From: Marinilabiliaceae bacterium UBA5213 | GTDB lineage: Bacteria; Bacteroidota; Bacteroidia; Bacteroidales; Marinilabiliaceae | Assembly: GCA_002412555.1 (NCBI GenBank) | Contig: DHVH01000109.1 | Location: 1 to 6,014 of the forward strand | Direction: 5' to 3' | Length of the DNA stretch: 6,014 nt | Shown here: one piece after another, positions 1-5,945 of the stretch | Layout of the letters: every line of letters starts with the position of its first letter | How positions within the stretch are numbered: the stretch's first letter is position 1 | Position numbers and translations under genes: made by a program | Notes under the pieces: model-generated | The model's input: only the letters and a program-made list of their open reading frames with translations | What the model was told of the DNA's origin: nothing | Databases searched by the model: none

Positions 1-118
1 GTTCGGCTACTTCCGGGTCCAGGTTATTCTGGATCATACGGTAGACCGCTTCGGTCTGCCAGGATTTACAGGTTAATTGTGTTCCGCGCGGCGCGCGTAC
101 GGGTCGGGGACCAGACAT
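1..118 (-). CDS. hutU: Urocanate hydratase (urocanase), N-terminal part, runs off the window
   Basis: Reading the minus strand from the ATG at 118-116 gives 39 codons beginning MSGPRPVRAPRGTQLTCKSW, then QTEAVYRMIQNNLDPEVAE. The pattern RGT-x-L-x-C-K-x-W-x-x-E-A-x-x-R-M-x-x-NNL-x-P-EVAE matches the start of urocanase (EC 4.2.1.49) as I know it. That enzyme is cytoplasmic and NAD-dependent, and converts urocanate to 4-imidazolone-5-propionate in histidine degradation. The start is fixed by a GGAGG at 128-124, five bases upstream of the ATG. Only about 7% of a typical ~550-residue enzyme is visible, so the active-site cysteine and NAD-binding residues lie outside. The stretch is 69/120 G+C, clearly richer than the genes to its right. 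It is transcribed divergently from the propeller genes and is probably functionally unrelated to them. Other hut genes may lie to the left, but none can be seen here. Confidence 0.85.
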   Translation of the reverse strand, partial: MSGPRPVRAPRGTQLTCKSWQTEAVYRMIQNNLDPEVAE

Positions 119-157
119 AGTTACCTCCAGATTTGGGTTGGGACACCTCTGGGATTA

Positions 158-163
158 ATTATA
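158..163 (-). promoter_or_regulatory. Possible -10 box for hutU
   Basis: The minus strand reads TATAAT here, 40 bases upstream of the hutU ATG, which would give a leader of roughly 30 bases carrying the GGAGG site. No acceptable -35 hexamer is found at 16-18 bp spacing (the minus-strand sequence there is CTCCC/TCTCCC-like). It is therefore either an activator-dependent promoter or a chance match. An AT-rich hexamer next to a divergent gene is weak evidence on its own. Confidence 0.35.
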
Positions 164-229
164 CGGTAAAGATGGGAATGGGGAGAGGGAATTTGGAAGT
201 GGGAAGTGGTGGTAATCGGATTGTGCGTT

Positions 230-257
230 TTGACACACATGATTGTTCGGATATAAT
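230..257 (+). promoter_or_regulatory. Sigma-70-type promoter for the propeller gene pair
   Basis: A perfect TTGACA (230-235) and a perfect TATAAT (252-257) are separated by 16 bp, one base short of the optimum. Transcription would start near 264, leaving an AT-rich 5' leader of about 114 bases before the ATG at 378. This is the only strong promoter I find ahead of either large gene, so it probably drives both. No clear operator flanks it. The leader contains an A/T tract (282-300) but no recognisable riboswitch. Confidence 0.75.
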
Positions 258-377
258 AGAATAATGGTCAGGGAAATTTAGAAAAAAAATTAAATAAATA
301 GCGTTACTGAATTGTCGCTTGCAATTTCGCATCGTGCATATAGAAAGCTTAAAATATATTCTTGAAAAAGGAATCCA

Positions 378-3356
378 ATGAACAACATGTCGCCATCCAT
401 TCATAAATTGTTTTCTCTTTGCTTATTAACACTTTTATCGATAAGTCTGACTGCCAATGCAGGGGGAGTTGTTTGGGCACATGATGAAGGGTCTGATATA
501 TTTTCTAGCAAATCAAATTCGCTGATGATGGATGTGGTTTTGACAGAGCAAATTGATCATCAATCTAATCCAGATGTATATCATGTGATGGAATTGAATC
601 CTGTATGGACAGAGGGAATTATTAGTGATCAGGCAGGTAAAAGCGACGTTGTTGTTGATGATTTGAACAATGATGGTTTTACAGAAGTTGCTTACTGTGT
701 CCAGAATATTGGATCATATTTATTTGCACATAAAAACATTAATGTGTTTTCATTGGATAGTCAGGGGAATTATCAGCAGCTATGGTATAGCCAGAGAAAC
801 GATTGTGAAAAAATTACTTCAGCAGATCGCAATCATGATGGTATCCAAGAACTATATGTAGTGACTTCGACCTATAAGATGTTAATTGTTTCTGGTGATA
901 CTTTTCAGGAAATAGACAGTATATCTTTTTCTTTTGGATCAGCTGTTGATATAGAAGTTGCAAATGTAGACAATGATGATCATCTAGAGATTGTTTTGTT
1001 ATTTGATAATTCTACTTTGATTTATGATGCGGAAACATTGGAATTGGAGTGGAATGCCAGTGGTTATGGTGGAAGTCATCTGGCAGTTGGAAATATTGAT
1101 ACCGATTCGAATCTGGAAATTATTGTAAATGGCCCCACAGCTTATGTATTGAACGCCGACTCAAAAACGATGGAGTGGGGTTATAGCGGTGGTTTTGGTG
1201 TGAGCATGGATGTTGGTGATGTTGATGGGGATCTTATAGATGAAATTGTTTACGTTAATGAAAACAATGTCTATGTTTTTGAGGGGGATACACTGACTGT
1301 TAAATGGACAAAAAACGATTTGGGTGATGCAAAAATTGTCATTGCAGCTGATGTGGATGGATCTGGCAGAAAGGAAATTGTTTTAGGAGATATTGAACAA
1401 GGTGAAATTATCGGTCTTAATGGTCAGACTGGTGATAATCTTTGGAGTATTGTTAATCCGCAACCAGGTGTCTTTGGAATTAGTGTTGGTGATGCGAACA
1501 ATGATAATGTAAATGAGATTGTTTGGGGAGTTGGCCTTAATACAACTGGTAGAGACGCGTTATTTATAGGGGACTGGCAAAACCAAAATATTATTTGGAC
1601 CAGTGATGATCTGGATGGACCGTTCACTGTTGCATCAGGTGATCTTGACATTGATGGTTCAGATGAACTTGTGGTTGTCAATAAATCAGCTGATGGTGGT
1701 ACAAAAAGCGGCAGAATAGAGGTTTTTGATCCTGAAAACCGACAGTTGGAATGGTCCGTATGGAACACAAGTGAAGTTATTCACTACAACAATTTCTTGA
1801 TTGGCCAGTTTGATGGTGATCCGACTAAGGAAATTCTCGTTATCGGTACGAATAACAGCGATGTAAACATGTATTTTTTTGATGGCGTAAGCGGTTTGCT
1901 GGAGAAGAAAAGCGATGTGCTTTCAGGATATTGGTCCGATCAACCGACTTTAGTTTCAAAAAATATTGATGAGGAGGAGGGGGATGAAATATTTTATTGT
2001 GACAATAACAATGTGTGGGTGTATGACGGCATTTCAATGGATCTTTTGTGGGAAAGTAAATCTTCTTATGGAACGATCGTTGATATCTCTTTAGGAGACT
2101 TGGATGGAAATGGCGTTCAAGATCTGGCTGTTCTGACAACACATCAACTATTTGTTTATGAAACCGATAATTGGGCCCAGATTCACATGCAATCATTTAC
2201 TCATGGTGCACAATTGATAATTGCTAATAATGATATGCGCGGGAATGGGGAAATTCTTATAATTGATGAAACGAATTCCTTACACGTTAAGATTGTTGCC
2301 CTCAGCGGTCTGGATTATTCGACTATTTGGGAACAAACATTAGGAAAAGTAAATATCATGGAAATGATTGTTGTCGATGCGGATCAGAGTGGTGAACAGG
2401 AAATATATTTACTGGGAAATGATCAATCGATTTCTGTTTACGAAAGTTTGTTTTGGGTGGCTGCACCCGATTACCGCGGTTTTTGGCTGCATAAAGCAGG
2501 GCTTGGTTTATGGGGGTCTTTCAAAAGTATGGCATTAATGGATACAGGGTCGGAAGGTCCCAAAATGGTGGCTTTTGGAAGTGATACACTCTTCCAAGTC
2601 AATAAAATTGAATCGACACGGGTCAACGTTTATCAAGCTTTTATGCCAATGTTGATCAGAGATGATTATAAAGGCATTTTTGGTAAAGTTACCCAGAACG
2701 GAACTCCGGCGGCAAATGTTTCTTTGGACTTGCGTTTCTATAATGGAGCAACATGGACGACTAAAACAACGGTCCAAACTGATATAGATGGCAGGTTCTT
2801 CTTCAAAGATATACCTCCATTGGAAACCGGACAGCAATATTATGTGCGTTATTTGAATTCATCTGGTGCAAGTGGACGGTTATGGACATGGGGAACGCGC
2901 ACATTGAATGCGTATTGTTTTGGTTGTAATGTGGAAATTGGAGACTTTGATATTGCTGATATTTATCTCACTCAGCCAAACAATGGTGATATAGTAACAC
3001 TCCCTTATGCTTTCCATTGGTCAGCTCGGTCAGCGACACCGACCGATATTTATGAGTTTGATTTGTTTGACCCGTATGATGGCGATCCATATTCTTATTC
3101 TCCATTATTGGGGTATGTTAATAATTTCACGTTGAATAGTCTACCAATCGGATTCAAACCAAACACCTATTATGCCTGGACGGTTTTTGTGTACAGACCG
3201 GATGGCAGTTATGGTGTTTCTTATTACAGCCGTTGGGTTTCATTCTCTAACACAGGAAAAAGTGTCACAGAGTTGCATGACCTGCCGACTAAGAAATTAT
3301 TACCGCAATTGAAGGATACCCCACTAATCGGGGATATCCGAGTTGAACAGGATTAA
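378..3356 (+). CDS. Secreted double beta-propeller (FG-GAP/VCBS-type) protein, 14 repeats
   Basis: This 992-residue protein starts at ATG 378 behind AAGGA (368-372, 5-base spacing); ATG 387 is a less well placed alternative. Residues 1-28 look like a Sec signal peptide (Lys10, hydrophobic 11-26, likely cleavage after ANA at 28). Fourteen Asp-rich FG-GAP/VCBS-like repeats, of the type D-x-D-x-D-G-x-x-E-I-V, start near residues 95, 150, 198, 241, 281, 325, 372, 422, 477, 529, 574, 619, 667 and 722. Most are followed by a 'V-Y/F-D-x-x-x-x-x-L-x-W' strand. Fourteen is twice seven, which suggests two integrin-like seven-bladed propellers with Ca-binding loops. Then come a Leu-Pro-type linker (751-761), a carboxypeptidase-regulatory-like beta domain (about 766-864, with CFGC at 847-850) and an aromatic-rich C-terminal domain (about 865-965). 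No transmembrane anchor or LPXTG motif is visible. The role is unknown; extracellular binding or adhesion is inferred from the fold only. It is a paralogue of the next gene and probably cotranscribed with it. Confidence 0.9.
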   Translation: MNNMSPSIHKLFSLCLLTLLSISLTANAGGVVWAHDEGSDIFSSKSNSLMMDVVLTEQIDHQSNPDVYHVMELNPVWTEGIISDQAGKSDVVVDDLNNDGFTEVAYCVQNIGSYLFAHKNINVFSLDSQGNYQQLWYSQRNDCEKITSADRNHDGIQELYVVTSTYKMLIVSGDTFQEIDSISFSFGSAVDIEVANVDNDDHLEIVLLFDNSTLIYDAETLELEWNASGYGGSHLAVGNIDTDSNLEIIVNGPTAYVLNADSKTMEWGYSGGFGVSMDVGDVDGDLIDEIVYVNENNVYVFEGDTLTVKWTKNDLGDAKIVIAADVDGSGRKEIVLGDIEQGEIIGLNGQTGDNLWSIVNPQPGVFGISVGDANNDNVNEIVWGVGLNTTGRDALFIGDWQNQNIIWTSDDLDGPFTVASGDLDIDGSDELVVVNKSADGGTKSGRIEVFDPENRQLEWSVWNTSEVIHYNNFLIGQFDGDPTKEILVIGTNNSDVNMYFFDGVSGLLEKKSDVLSGYWSDQPTLVSKNIDEEEGDEIFYCDNNNVWVYDGISMDLLWESKSSYGTIVDISLGDLDGNGVQDLAVLTTHQLFVYETDNWAQIHMQSFTHGAQLIIANNDMRGNGEILIIDETNSLHVKIVALSGLDYSTIWEQTLGKVNIMEMIVVDADQSGEQEIYLLGNDQSISVYESLFWVAAPDYRGFWLHKAGLGLWGSFKSMALMDTGSEGPKMVAFGSDTLFQVNKIESTRVNVYQAFMPMLIRDDYKGIFGKVTQNGTPAANVSLDLRFYNGATWTTKTTVQTDIDGRFFFKDIPPLETGQQYYVRYLNSSGASGRLWTWGTRTLNAYCFGCNVEIGDFDIADIYLTQPNNGDIVTLPYAFHWSARSATPTDIYEFDLFDPYDGDPYSYSPLLGYVNNFTLNSLPIGFKPNTYYAWTVFVYRPDGSYGVSYYSRWVSFSNTGKSVTELHDLPTKKLLPQLKDTPLIGDIRVEQD

Positions 3357-3370
3357 TGGTTAAAAAATTA

Positions 3371-3402
3371 TCTTTCAGAATAAGAACCGTTTATTTGAAA
3401 GA
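3371..3402 (+). other. Intergenic stem-loop between the two propeller genes
   Basis: TCTTTCA (3371-3377) pairs with TGAAAGA (3396-3402), G3378 bulges out, and AATAA (3379-3383) pairs with TTATT (3391-3395). The loop is seven bases (3384-3390). This gives a 12-bp AT-rich stem starting 15 bases after the first gene's stop codon. No T-run follows on the plus strand, so it is not a standard terminator for readthrough from the first gene. An RNA processing or stability element is a possible role. On the minus strand it is followed by a T-run (complement of 3362-3367), but no minus-strand gene ends here. Confidence 0.5.
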
Positions 3403-3452
3403 GAGAATCCCAAAGTCAATTCTGGAGTCATATAGATGCACAGAGGATCCTG

Positions 3453-5438
3453 ATGAAAAATAGACAGTTATTTTTTTATAAACCAATCACAATTTTTTTT
3501 ACAATCCTTGTTTTGATTAGTTTAACAATCAATTCGAGAGGAATTGCCCGTGGGGAATACCACATTCCAGGCAGCTTGCAGGATGAAACAAGTTTGGAGA
3601 AAACGAATTTTGCAAGTAAACCAGAGGCCGCTCGAGAATCTGCGGTGGATGTATTTAATTTGATCGATCTTACTCCTGTTTGGACAGCTGAATTCATCAA
3701 TGGTTCTCCCTTACTTGTTGATTCTGACGATCTTGATAATGATGGTATGGTTGAGATTGTAATAACAACTCACCATACAAATGGCGGATTTGGGAATGGT
3801 GAGGTTCGTATTTATGAGCGTGAATCACACCAATTGGAGTGGTCAAAAGTTATTGACGGAGGGTATTTTAGAATTACTCATTTAGCAGTAGGGCAGCTTG
3901 ATAATGACGCGGCTAAGGAAATCCTTGTCGGTGGTGATATTTCAAATAGGACCCGATTGCAAGTATATGATGGCATTACTCATGAACTGGAATGGTCAAG
4001 TGCAGAACTAAATACTATAAGTTCAAAAGCTCTTCAAATTTCAAATATTGATTCAGATTCGATAGAGGAGATTATTGTAGGTTTAGGTAACTATTCTGTG
4101 CAAGTTTTTAATGGCGCATCCAATATACTTCAATGGAGGAGTGAAAATCTAGAAAGAACAATAATAGATTTATCCATGGGCAATCTGGACGGCAATGGAA
4201 TAATGGATCTGGCGGTGTTAACCGAGACGAGTTTGTATGTTTTTGAAACAAATACCTGGACGGTTAAGTTACAACAAACGATTGAATATGGAAGCGCAAT
4301 TGAAATTGCCAATGGAGACTTTAATGGAAAAGGTGAATTGCTGGTAGCTACTTATAAATATTATTTAGAAAATGACAAGTCACTCATTCAGGCTTTTGAT
4401 GGTGAAAATTATAACCTTCTATGGGATCATGCCCTGGGTACTGCCCGGGTAAACGAGATTATTATCGACGATCTGGATGGAAATGGAACTCAGGAAATTT
4501 TTTTGACAGGTAATGAAACAGAAAATTCTAATGATGCCAGTGTATTGTGGATTGCAGATAATAACTATCCTGATTTTTGGTTGTACAGAATGAACAAAAA
4601 CTGGGGAGACATCCAAAATTTGGTATTGGTCGATACAGATGTTGATGACCAGAAAGATTTATTATTTAGTAGTGATACTTTGTTTCAGTTGAATGAAGTT
4701 GGCCTGACGTCTGTAATTGTCTATAGAAATTATTTGCCTCTCGTATCCAAGATGCTTCCAAAGGGGATTTTTGGAAAAGTAACATACAGAGGTTCGCCGA
4801 TATCCGATATAGAATTGGAGTTGCGTTATTACGATGACACAAGCTGGATGACTCGAGCTACCACCAAAACGGATAAAACAGGTGTTTTTGAGTTTCTCCA
4901 GGTACCAGGGTTAAATCAGGGACAATATTATTATGTGTTGTTTGGTAGAAATTCGAATAGAGCTGATGAATTAGCTTTATGGGCAACAAGTCGTTTGGAA
5001 ACTTACGAAACTGCCAGCGATATCGAAATCGGAAATTTTGATATCGCAAATATAAACCTTAAAGCTCCTCCTGATTATCAATATGCAGCATTTCCTTGTA
5101 CATTCCAATGGGAATTGCGATCTCATTCTCCTACAGATAGTTATGAGTTTAATATTTACCCACAGTTAAGCAGTGCATATTTTTATACTTACCCACCTTT
5201 AGGATATGTTGGTTCATATACATTGAATGGTCTTCCACCCGGATTTATATATAGACATCCGACCAATTGGTATATTGGGATTTACAGTCCAGATGGTGGC
5301 TATGGAGTTCAGTATGGACATAGGGTAGTACATTTTCCCAGTCCCAATCAGAGCCCTTCGGTTACAAAGGATGGATACGAGAAAAGAATTTTTGAAGAGA
5401 GAATATTGAACCAGATTGAAGAGGTACCGGAAAAATGA
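3453..5438 (+). CDS. Secreted single beta-propeller (FG-GAP/VCBS-type) protein, 7 repeats
   Basis: This 661-residue protein starts at ATG 3453 behind GAGGA (3443-3447, 5-base spacing); no in-frame start lies nearby upstream. Residues 1-32 resemble a signal peptide (Lys2, Arg4, Lys10, hydrophobic 12-26), but the cleavage site is unclear. Seven Asp-rich repeats start near residues 93, 148, 198, 244, 289, 340 and 394, enough for one seven-bladed propeller. They are followed by a Leu-Pro linker VYRNYLPLVSK (423-433), a carboxypeptidase-regulatory-like beta domain (about 438-536, starting GIFGKVT as in the neighbour) and an aromatic-rich C-terminal domain (about 537-635) with PTDSYEF and PDGGYGVQYG. 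From repeat 1 onward it is collinear with repeats 8-14 and the whole C-terminus of the preceding protein, so the two are tandem paralogues. The first gene ends 96 bp upstream with no clear promoter between, and a terminator follows. Function unknown; extracellular binding is inferred from the fold. Confidence 0.9.
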   Translation: MKNRQLFFYKPITIFFTILVLISLTINSRGIARGEYHIPGSLQDETSLEKTNFASKPEAARESAVDVFNLIDLTPVWTAEFINGSPLLVDSDDLDNDGMVEIVITTHHTNGGFGNGEVRIYERESHQLEWSKVIDGGYFRITHLAVGQLDNDAAKEILVGGDISNRTRLQVYDGITHELEWSSAELNTISSKALQISNIDSDSIEEIIVGLGNYSVQVFNGASNILQWRSENLERTIIDLSMGNLDGNGIMDLAVLTETSLYVFETNTWTVKLQQTIEYGSAIEIANGDFNGKGELLVATYKYYLENDKSLIQAFDGENYNLLWDHALGTARVNEIIIDDLDGNGTQEIFLTGNETENSNDASVLWIADNNYPDFWLYRMNKNWGDIQNLVLVDTDVDDQKDLLFSSDTLFQLNEVGLTSVIVYRNYLPLVSKMLPKGIFGKVTYRGSPISDIELELRYYDDTSWMTRATTKTDKTGVFEFLQVPGLNQGQYYYVLFGRNSNRADELALWATSRLETYETASDIEIGNFDIANINLKAPPDYQYAAFPCTFQWELRSHSPTDSYEFNIYPQLSSAYFYTYPPLGYVGSYTLNGLPPGFIYRHPTNWYIGIYSPDGGYGVQYGHRVVHFPSPNQSPSVTKDGYEKRIFEERILNQIEEVPEK

Positions 5439-5480
5439 AATAGTTAGAGAATACCTTGGCAAGTAATAACTCATTACCTG

Positions 5481-5521
5481 GAACATTCCTCAATTCCAGA
5501 AGTTGGGGAATGTTCGTTTTT
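5481..5521 (+). terminator. Rho-independent terminator of the propeller gene pair
   Basis: GAACATTCCTC (5481-5491) pairs with GGGGAATGTTC (5505-5515), with one G-T pair. The stem can extend inward through AA/TT (5492-5493 with 5503-5504) and two weaker pairs, leaving a loop of about five bases (5496-5500). Five Ts follow at 5517-5521, after G5516. It lies 43 bases downstream of the second gene's stop codon, which fits the end of a transcript. Confidence 0.85.
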
Positions 5522-5526
5522 ATTAA

Positions 5527-5538
5527 AGACTTTAGTCT
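5527..5538. repeat. Short palindrome at the presumed IS left end
   Basis: AGACT (5527-5531) and AGTCT (5534-5538) are perfect inverted copies around TT. It lies between the terminator's T-run and the left-end hairpin, so it may belong to the element's extreme end or to the insertion target. A 5-bp arm can also arise by chance. Confidence 0.4.
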
Positions 5539-5570
5539 GTTGAACGAGCGCAAGCGAGAGAAACAATAAA

Positions 5571-5589
5571 CCACCCGCTAAGCAGGTGG
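5571..5589 (+). repeat. Left-end-type hairpin of the IS200/IS605 element
   Basis: CCACC (5571-5575) pairs with GGTGG (5585-5589); C5576 and A5584 mismatch; GC (5577-5578) pairs with GC (5582-5583) around the loop TAA. Imperfect subterminal hairpins of this size are the transposase-recognition structures of the IS200/IS605 family. This one lies about 85 bases upstream of the tnpA start, a plausible left-end position. Confidence 0.65.
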
Positions 5590-5672
5590 GGAACAAGGGG
5601 TTAAACCAAACAAATCACCATCCAGCTAAAATAGTTGGAGTTCAAGCCACAATAAAAGCAAAGAAAGGTGAT

Positions 5673-5814
5673 TTGATAGCAAATCGTACAAATAGTTTAT
5701 CGCATACGAAGTGGATGTGCAAATGTCATATCGTCTTCACGCCAAAACATCGGCGGAAGATCATCTATAACCAATAAAAAAAGAGTATAGGTGCTCCGGA
5801 TAGGTGAGATTTTA
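5673..5814 (+). pseudogene. tnpA: IS200/IS605-family transposase TnpA, N-terminal fragment, broken
   Basis: From TTG 5673, behind AAAGG (5664-5668), the frame reads about 34 residues to TAA 5775-5777, including NSLSHTKWMCKCHIVFTPKH followed by RRKIIYNQ. This is the conserved start of the IS200-type HUH transposase TnpA (normally about 130-155 residues), in which the family usually has 'W-x-CKYHIVF-x-PKYRRK'. The frame continues past the stop as KKSIG, then breaks. Removing the 13 bases 5787-5799 restores KKSIGEIL, which fits the family's 'DIGEIL' helix. So there are at least two lesions: a nonsense codon and a 13-bp duplication. Similarity is lost after 5814, and the HxH metal-binding motif and catalytic Tyr are absent. 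An open frame extends upstream to GTG 5586 but overlaps the left-end hairpin and is probably not translated. It cannot encode a working transposase. Confidence 0.85.
5787..5806 (+). repeat. 13-bp-offset direct repeat ATAGGTG that disrupts tnpA
   Basis: ATAGGTG occurs at 5787-5793 and again at 5800-5806, separated by CTCCGG. Deleting one 13-base unit (5787-5799) joins the upstream KKS codons to ATA GGT GAG ATT TTA, giving the expected IGEIL of TnpA. The extra 13 bases are therefore read as an insertion, possibly by replication slippage or a repaired excision event, that shifts the frame. Confidence 0.6.
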
Positions 5815-5848
5815 TTCCACTATCAACAGCAAATAACGGAAGCGGAGA

Positions 5849-5896
5849 GGGTTTTTGCATGTACCGAAGTCTCGCGGTAGTTGAGGTTGCAGACCC
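5849..5896 (+). other. Possible three-tier stem-loop; leader RNA or IS end, unidentified
   Basis: Three nested arm pairs can be drawn: GGGT (5849-5852) with ACCC (5893-5896), TGCA (5856-5859) with TGCA (5888-5891), and TACCG (5862-5866) with CGGTA (5875-5879) around an eight-base loop. The inner bulge is asymmetric (2 versus 8 bases). Just upstream, CTCCG (5794-5798) could pair with CGGAG (5843-5847), enclosing GATAG (5799-5803) with CTATC (5820-5824). I compared it from memory with common riboswitch cores (M-box, cobalamin, TPP, c-di-GMP, T-box) and found no convincing match. It could be the leader of the gene at 5987, a right-end structure of the decayed IS, or chance. Confidence 0.35.
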
Positions 5897-5905
5897 AAAT
5901 TTTGG

Positions 5906-5934
5906 TTGTATATTCTGCAAACAAACACTACAAT
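5906..5934 (+). promoter_or_regulatory. Weak candidate promoter for the gene at 5987
   Basis: TTGTAT (5906-5911; three of six consensus bases) and TACAAT (5929-5934; five of six) are 17 bp apart. Transcription would start near 5941, about 46 bases before the start codon. The palindrome CCAAA-T-TTTGG (5895-5905) abuts the -35 box. Other AT-rich -10-like hexamers (TATAGT 5952-5957, TATATA 5965-5970) lie nearby, so the choice is not firm. Confidence 0.4.
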
Positions 5935-5945
5935 TATTTTTGCTT

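Larger units (their letters stand above)
5527..5814 (+). mobile_element. Decayed IS200/IS605-family insertion sequence (5' part)
   Basis: The stretch holds, in order, a small palindrome (AGACT at 5527-5531, AGTCT at 5534-5538), a left-end-like imperfect hairpin (5571-5589), and an N-terminal tnpA fragment whose recognisable coding similarity fades near 5814. IS200/IS605 elements have no terminal inverted repeats; their ends are subterminal hairpins recognised by the HUH transposase, and this order (hairpin, about 80-100 bases, tnpA) fits. The outer left boundary is uncertain: it could lie anywhere between the end of the terminator and the hairpin. The right end is not identified. The element is inactive by itself because most of tnpA is missing. 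Confidence 0.7.

Noticed and set aside
319..344. Second promoter for the first gene (TTGCAA ... TATAGA)
   Set aside because: The spacer is only 14 bp and the -35 match is poor; the 230-257 promoter is far better.
159..404. Minus-strand 81-codon open frame overlapping the intergenic region and the start of the first propeller gene
   Set aside because: It covers the rightward promoter, has no recognisable protein sequence, and no good ribosome-binding site was seen. Treated as chance.
660..2560. Interpreting the Asp-rich repeats as EF-hand, dockerin or RTX calcium repeats
   Set aside because: The DxDxDG loops are followed by E-I-V strands and a V-Y-D...L-x-W strand at 40-55-residue spacing, as in FG-GAP/VCBS propellers. 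Dockerins come as a paired ~22-residue repeat, and RTX repeats are nine-residue Gly-rich.
3395..3436. Internal promoter for the second propeller gene (TTGAAA ... TATAGA)
   Set aside because: The spacing is 30 bp, and no acceptable -10 box lies 16-18 bp from TTGAAA.
5214..5574. Minus-strand open frames over the end of the second gene and the terminator
   Set aside because: They are antisense to a well-supported coding region or read through the terminator hairpin, with no recognisable protein features.
5586..5672. Upstream extension of the tnpA frame to GTG 5586
   Set aside because: The GTG lies inside the left-end hairpin and the extra 29 residues do not resemble TnpA, whose similarity starts after TTG 5673.
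5778..5896. M-box (magnesium) riboswitch, suggested by ATAGGTGAG
   Set aside because: Only the short ATAGGTGAG string resembles the M-box core. The rest of the conserved core is missing, and those bases are better explained as tnpA codons for IGEIL.
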